From positions 1-10,514 of the forward strand of contig JBFWMM010000058.1 of assembly GCA_050251615.1 (NCBI GenBank): a DNA stretch of 10,514 nt, read 5' to 3'. This document shows positions 6,623-10,514 of this stretch, in pieces. A program made the translations under genes and the position numbers. Each line of letters starts with the position of its first letter. The stretch's first letter is position 1. The DNA is from Sedimentisphaera sp050251615 (GTDB taxonomy: Bacteria > Planctomycetota > Phycisphaerae > Sedimentisphaerales > Sedimentisphaeraceae). The notes under the pieces are model-generated. The model saw nothing but the letters and a program-made list of their open reading frames with translations, was not told where the DNA came from and did no database searches.

Positions 6623-8626
6623 ATGAAAAAAACGGTTTTATTGTTTTTGTGTTTCGTTGCGGTTCTGGCCGCGGCCCCCTCTTTGTACTCTGGAACAGGG
6701 GCGAACGTCTATTCCGGCGGTACGTCATTCAGGGTCTGGGCGCCGAACGCGGAAACCGTTTCTGTAGTCGGCGGATTTAACGGCTGGGATATGGGCGCCA
6801 ATTCGCTCGCGGCCGAAGACCTCGGATGGTGGTCGGTGGATGTACCCGGAGCAACCAACGGAGACAAGTACCGTTTCGTCATAGATGATACGCACTGGCG
6901 CACCGACCCGCGCGCAAAGAGGGTGGAAAGCTCTGTCGGGGCGGGGATAATAATATCAAACACGTTTGAATGGGTTTCCTTTACCCCGCCGGCGTGGAAC
7001 GATATGGTTATCTATGAGATGCACTTCGGCACATACAATGACATTGAGGGTAGCCAGGTCGGCACGTATAACACCGCTGCTACCCGCCTCGACCACATAC
7101 AGCAACTCGGGGTAAACGCCGTGGAAATTATGCCGACAGCCGAATTCCCGGGCGATTACTCAATGGGGTACAACCCCGTAAATATTTTCGCCCCCGAGAC
7201 AGCATATGGCAGGCCAAGAGATCTGCGAGTTTTCGTGGACGAGTGCCACAAGCGCGGGATTGCCGTCATAATCGACGTAGTGTATAACCACTTCGGCCCC
7301 TCTGACCTTGGCGAATCAATCTGGCAGTTTGACGGCTACGCCGCCGCTGATGACCTTGGCGGTATTTACTTCTTCGAGGATGACAACCGCTACACGCCAT
7401 GGGGTAATACCCGCCCCAACTATACCACGGGTGAGGTGCGGCAGTTTATCCGTGATAACGTAATGTACTGGCTTACCGAGTACAATATGGACGGCATCCG
7501 TATGGACGGGACGGCCTATATCCGTGAACGGGATTACTTCGGCAACGAGGTGCCCGGAGGCTGGACGCTTATGCAGTGGATCAATGACGAGATAAACGCT
7601 ACCTTCCCCGAAAAGATTTGCATTGCCGAGGATATGCGCGATAACGAATGGATAACCAAAACGACGGGAGAGGGAGGTGCGGGCTTTGATTCGCAGTGGG
7701 ATGCGAGCTTTCATCACAAGGTTGTGCCGGCTGTTGAGACGCCCAACGACTCTGACCGCAATATGTGGGATATTTACGATGCAATCGTGCATCAGTACAA
7801 CGGCTGGGATACTCGGCGTGTAATCTATACCGAAAGCCACGATGAGGTTGGCGCTTCCAGCGGCAAGGCGAGGGTGCCCTCAAATATCTACCAGGACGAC
7901 CCCGACAGCTGGTTCTCTAAAAAACGCTCCACGCTCGGCGCCGCCGTAGCGCTCACAAGCCCGGGAATCCCGATGCTCTTTATGGGGCAGGAGTTTCTTG
8001 AAAGCGGCTCATGGCACGATGATACGCCCCTCGACTGGACAAAGGATGCTACATTCTCAGGCATAAAAATGATGTACAAACATCTTATCGCTATGCGCAG
8101 GAACCTTTACGGCGAGACAAACGGCCTCAAAGGCAAGAATGTGAATGTGTTCCACATAAACAATACCGACAAGGTTGTCGCGTTTCACAGATGGTTGAAC
8201 GGCGGCACGGGCGATGATGTGGTTGTTGTGATGAATTTCGCCAACCGCTACTATACAGATTATAATATCGGTATGCCGAAAAGCGGCAGGTGGCGGGTGC
8301 GCTTCAACAGCGACTGGAACGGCTATGATGCGTCGTTTGCAAACTGGAACGCATACGACACGCAAGCATTCGCCGGCTCAAAAGATGGCCTCGCCTGCAA
8401 CGCAAATATTGGCCTCGGCGCTTACTCTGTCGTTGTGCTTTCGCAGGGAACCACGCCCGATATAAACTTATCGGGGATGGTGGACTTCAGAGATATGTCT
8501 GTACTGGCTGATTACTGGATGGAATCATGCGACAGCTGGGACGCATGCGGAGGCGCAGACTTCGATATGAGCGGGGCGGTTGGCTTTGGCGATTTGTACC
8601 GCTTCCTCGGCGAATGGCTCCGCTGA
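6623..8626 (+). CDS. Secreted GH13 alpha-amylase-family enzyme with CBM48 and dockerin-like tail (branching-enzyme-like)
   Basis: This is an alpha-glucan-acting enzyme of 667 residues. It has a signal peptide (MKKTVLLFLCFVAVLAAAP), a CBM48 module at about 29-95 (FRVWAPNAETVSVVGGFNGW), a GH13 barrel at about 120-500, a beta-sandwich, and a dockerin-like pair at 613-667. The four GH13 regions are clear: DVVYNHFG (D218-H223), GIRMDGTAYIR with nucleophile D295, IAEDM with acid/base E336, and TESHDEV with stabiliser D407. All three catalytic residues are intact. CBM48 plus SHDEV resembles glycogen branching enzymes and related GH13 subfamilies, but branching enzymes are normally cytoplasmic. Export makes a degradative or debranching role on external starch-like glucan plausible; specificity cannot be fixed from the motifs. 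It lies 149 bp after the PL11 gene, and a GTG at 6620 is an alternative start. Confidence 0.93.
   Translation: MKKTVLLFLCFVAVLAAAPSLYSGTGANVYSGGTSFRVWAPNAETVSVVGGFNGWDMGANSLAAEDLGWWSVDVPGATNGDKYRFVIDDTHWRTDPRAKRVESSVGAGIIISNTFEWVSFTPPAWNDMVIYEMHFGTYNDIEGSQVGTYNTAATRLDHIQQLGVNAVEIMPTAEFPGDYSMGYNPVNIFAPETAYGRPRDLRVFVDECHKRGIAVIIDVVYNHFGPSDLGESIWQFDGYAAADDLGGIYFFEDDNRYTPWGNTRPNYTTGEVRQFIRDNVMYWLTEYNMDGIRMDGTAYIRERDYFGNEVPGGWTLMQWINDEINATFPEKICIAEDMRDNEWITKTTGEGGAGFDSQWDASFHHKVVPAVETPNDSDRNMWDIYDAIVHQYNGWDTRRVIYTESHDEVGASSGKARVPSNIYQDDPDSWFSKKRSTLGAAVALTSPGIPMLFMGQEFLESGSWHDDTPLDWTKDATFSGIKMMYKHLIAMRRNLYGETNGLKGKNVNVFHINNTDKVVAFHRWLNGGTGDDVVVVMNFANRYYTDYNIGMPKSGRWRVRFNSDWNGYDASFANWNAYDTQAFAGSKDGLACNANIGLGAYSVVVLSQGTTPDINLSGMVDFRDMSVLADYWMESCDSWDACGGADFDMSGAVGFGDLYRFLGEWLR
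8459..8623 (+). other. Dockerin-like C-terminal domain of the GH13 enzyme
   Basis: The repeats are DINLSGMVDFRDM (from D613) followed by LADYWM, and DFDMSGAVGFGDL (from D646) followed by FLGEWLR. The layout matches the tail of the PL11 enzyme, but position 5 of both loops is Ser instead of Asp, and the second repeat also has Gly where Asp or Asn is common. Calcium binding may be weaker. Confidence 0.65.
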
Positions 8627-8647
8627 CACAGGTGATTTTTCCTACCT

Positions 8648-8702
8648 CTTGCCGGATGGCTTATTTGCCGGTATAATTATCACGGCCGCCATGAGCGGCA
8701 AG
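8648..8702 (+). repeat. TTGCCG repeat set around the GH38-like promoter, with GC-rich hairpin
   Basis: CTTGCCG (8648-8654) is repeated directly as TTGCCGG (8665-8671) and in reverse as CGGCAAG (8696-8702), so the -10 box is flanked by the sites. The last copy overlaps a 5-bp GC-only hairpin, GCCGC (8685-8689) and GCGGC (8695-8699), at the predicted transcript start. The arrangement looks like an operator, but the regulator is unknown. Confidence 0.4.
8649..8677 (+). promoter_or_regulatory. Predicted promoter of the GH38-like gene
   Basis: TTGCCG (8649-8654), a 17-bp spacer and a perfect TATAAT (8672-8677) form the best promoter in the window. The predicted start is near 8684, about 86 bases before the ATG at 8770. 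CTCTTGCC (8646-8653) overlaps the -35 exactly as in front of the PL11 gene. Confidence 0.6.
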
Positions 8703-8753
8703 CATAAGAGATACGTGAAATTATTTGGCTTCGCCGGAGCATATCGGTGGGGC

Positions 8754-8760
8754 GGAAGGG
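8754..8760 (+). promoter_or_regulatory. Ribosome binding site of the GH38-like gene
   Basis: GGAAGGG lies nine bases before the ATG at 8770. The same frame has a stop at 8716-8718, and the ATG at 8770 opens directly into a signal peptide, which supports this start. Confidence 0.5.
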
Positions 8761-8769
8761 TGTTTCGGG

Positions 8770-10514
8770 ATGTACTGCGTTAAACGCACACTTTTGGTGC
8801 TCATCGTTTTTGCCTCCGCACTGTTTGCCGGTGATTCGGTGAATATCTGGAGCATAGGGCAAAAGGATTCGGATTTTGCGGAATTTGCACTGCCCGGTTA
8901 CGAGGCAGTGGACAGCTACAACGATGCCTTCCCGAATGATGTGGAATTTGTCATCGGCAGGGATGAGTCCTCTTCCTGGCCGGCCGTGCATCCGGGCGAA
9001 CGCGACAGCTGGGCAGGAAGCCGCAAACACACCTTTACCATAAGGTTCAACCTCAAAGAAAAACCCTTTCCGCTCTACGCGTTGAACATCAGCCTTACAT
9101 CTGCCCAGAATCAATATCCGCCCGTGATAACGGTGCAGGTCAATGGAGAGCAGCGGAACCGCCATACGATCCCTGGCCCGGGCGATACAGCTTTGAGGAA
9201 TCCGCAGGCCGGCGGCCGGCAAAACCATACGATAAACTTCGTGAAAGATCTTCTGAGGACAGGAGATAATGAGATTAAAATCACAACGCAGGGTTCGTGG
9301 CTCATTTATGATGCTGTTGAGCTTAGCGGTTATACGCAGGTGCCGCGGGTAACGGAGCTGGAAGCATCTTCCGGCAATGCTATCTACCGTAAAGATGAAG
9401 GGGAAAGCCGTCTTATAAACTTGAAATTCATCGGCGGACTTGTCCTGAAACCACTCGATATTACGCTTGAATATGCGGGCCACAAGTTTATTCGCCGGCT
9501 CACGCCTGGCTTTGAAGCGATGGAGAGTGCGCAGGTTTATCTGCCTGCGGGAAGCGATGAGGCGGGGGAAGTCGCCATTTCATTGAGCGGAAGCGAAGCC
9601 ATCAGCACTACGCTCGATATCTCGCCCGTGCGCAAATGGGAAGTTTACCTCATCCACCAGACACATCTCGATATCGGCTATACCGACAAGCAGGAAAACG
9701 TGCTGCGAGAGCAGGTCTCCCATCTGCGAAAGGCTCTGGATTACATCGATGCAAGCAAAGATTATCCCGCGGGCGCACGCTTTAAATGGCACCCCGAGGG
9801 CATGTGGGCGGTGGAAGAATTTATGCGTACAGAATCCGCCGAAAACGTGCAGAGGCTCATAGAAGCGGCGCGGGCCGGCGATATACATATCGATGCCCTC
9901 TACGCGCAGGCAATGACGGGAGCTTACAGCGAGGAAGAACTGTTTGAGCTTGTCGGTGCGGCGGTGAAGTTTGGCGCAGAGTTTGGCGTAAATGTTGACT
10001 CGGCGATTCAGTCGGATGTGCCCGGCTATACATGGGGGCTTGCCGAGGTGCTGGGGAGCTGCGGAGTGAAGTATATAAATGTGGGGCCGAATTCCGGCCA
10101 CCGCGTCGGCCATACTTTCGACTGGGCTGATAAGCCGTTCTACTGGCTTTCGCCCTCGGGCAACTATAAAGTGCTTTTCTGGATGGCCGGAAAGGGATAC
10201 AGCTGGTTTCACGGCAATCCCGTCGGGCACTCTCTGCTGAGCGATGAGAAGAAGATTTTCGATTATCTCAAAGAGCTTGAGAGCGGTGCTTATCCGTACG
10301 ATATGGTGAACGTGCGCTACAATATCGGCGCCGACAACGGCCCGCCGAATCCCGCGCTGCCCGAAGCGGTGAAACAGTGGAACGAAAAGTATGTATGGCC
10401 GAGGCTGATAATCAGCGGCAACAGCGATATGATGAGAGAGTTTGAACAGCGCTACGGCGACACGCTTCCCGTTGAGCGCGGTGATTTTACGCCGTACTGG
10501 GAAGACGGTATGGC
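8770..10514 (+). CDS. Secreted GH38/alpha-mannosidase-like enzyme with PL4 domain III-like N-terminus, 3'-truncated by window edge
   Basis: The frame is open from the ATG to the window end (581 codons, no stop). Residues 1-20 are a signal peptide (MYCVKRTLLVLIVFASALFA). Residues 24-187 resemble the carbohydrate-binding domain III of PL4 rhamnogalacturonan lyases: NIWSIGQKDSDFAEF, FVIGRDESSSWP, FTIRFNL, ITVQVNG, DNEIKI and a closing LIYDAVELSG. A beta-sandwich linker follows (about 190-290). From about 291 a GH38-like barrel begins with HQTHLDIGYTD; H299 and D301 correspond to the zinc-binding HxD of alpha-mannosidases. D416 in QSDVPGYTWGL, followed by GVKYINVGPN, aligns with the catalytic aspartate region. 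Known GH38 enzymes remove alpha-mannose. The PL4-type domain and pectinase neighbour suggest a different, pectin-linked substrate, which is inference. The remaining zinc ligand and C-terminal domains lie outside the window. It may belong to an uncharacterised GH38-related family. Confidence 0.85.
   Translation, partial: MYCVKRTLLVLIVFASALFAGDSVNIWSIGQKDSDFAEFALPGYEAVDSYNDAFPNDVEFVIGRDESSSWPAVHPGERDSWAGSRKHTFTIRFNLKEKPFPLYALNISLTSAQNQYPPVITVQVNGEQRNRHTIPGPGDTALRNPQAGGRQNHTINFVKDLLRTGDNEIKITTQGSWLIYDAVELSGYTQVPRVTELEASSGNAIYRKDEGESRLINLKFIGGLVLKPLDITLEYAGHKFIRRLTPGFEAMESAQVYLPAGSDEAGEVAISLSGSEAISTTLDISPVRKWEVYLIHQTHLDIGYTDKQENVLREQVSHLRKALDYIDASKDYPAGARFKWHPEGMWAVEEFMRTESAENVQRLIEAARAGDIHIDALYAQAMTGAYSEEELFELVGAAVKFGAEFGVNVDSAIQSDVPGYTWGLAEVLGSCGVKYINVGPNSGHRVGHTFDWADKPFYWLSPSGNYKVLFWMAGKGYSWFHGNPVGHSLLSDEKKIFDYLKELESGAYPYDMVNVRYNIGADNGPPNPALPEAVKQWNEKYVWPRLIISGNSDMMREFEQRYGDTLPVERGDFTPYWEDGM

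Noticed and set aside
8580..8783. Small + strand frame bridging the end of the GH13 gene and the start of the GH38-like gene
   Set aside because: It overlaps both genes, has no clear ribosome binding site, and covers the predicted promoter and its repeats.
8680..10230. Open frames on the - strand opposite the GH38-like gene (8680-9483 and 9580-10230)
   Set aside because: The + strand frame is open throughout with a signal peptide and family motifs; the reverse frames have no recognisable motifs.
1..10514. CRISPR arrays, tRNA or rRNA genes, insertion sequences, prophage or defence genes
   Set aside because: No regularly spaced repeats, RNA-gene signatures, transposase motifs or terminal inverted repeats were seen; coding density is high and explained by the five genes.

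Overview
The window carries five genes, all on the + strand: two housekeeping-type genes followed by the start of a secreted polysaccharide-degradation cluster. The best fit for the source is an anaerobic, polysaccharide-degrading planctomycete, probably of the class Phycisphaerae. This is an inference. It rests on very large secreted glycan-active enzymes with short C-terminal dockerin-like tails of the 'DxNxDG...LxxxW' type, on glycine-rich beta-strand repeats at the N-terminus of one of them, and on a glycyl-radical-enzyme activase, which implies anaerobic metabolism. No rRNA or other phylogenetic marker is present to confirm it.

Layout. Positions 1-599 hold the 3' part of a pyruvate formate-lyase activating enzyme (radical SAM). 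Twenty bases later, and probably in the same transcript, comes priA (620-2932), the replication-restart helicase. A 124-bp gap (2933-3056) contains a good sigma-70-like promoter and a hairpin. Next is a 1138-residue secreted rhamnogalacturonan lyase of family PL11 (3057-6473) with beta-repeat, fibronectin-III-like, PL11, PA14 and dockerin-like modules. A 149-bp gap (6474-6622) holds two inverted repeats and a weak candidate promoter. It is followed by a secreted GH13 enzyme with an N-terminal CBM48 and the same kind of dockerin-like tail (6623-8626). A 143-bp gap (8627-8769) holds the best promoter of the window. The last gene (8770 to the edge) is a secreted GH38/alpha-mannosidase-like protein whose N-terminal domain resembles the carbohydrate-binding domain III of PL4 rhamnogalacturonan lyases. 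It is cut by the end of the window.

How the genes may work together. The PL11 enzyme would cut the backbone of rhamnogalacturonan I. The GH38-like enzyme, with its PL4-type binding domain, probably acts on a branch or fragment of the same pectic polymer. The GH13 enzyme would act on alpha-glucan. All three have signal peptides. The PL11 and GH38-like genes have the same 8-bp sequence, CTCTTGCC, overlapping their predicted -35 boxes, which hints at shared control. The two dockerin-like tails hint at assembly into, or anchoring on, a common extracellular scaffold. Nothing in the window indicates mobile DNA, CRISPR or RNA genes, and no intergenic stretch exceeds 150 bp.
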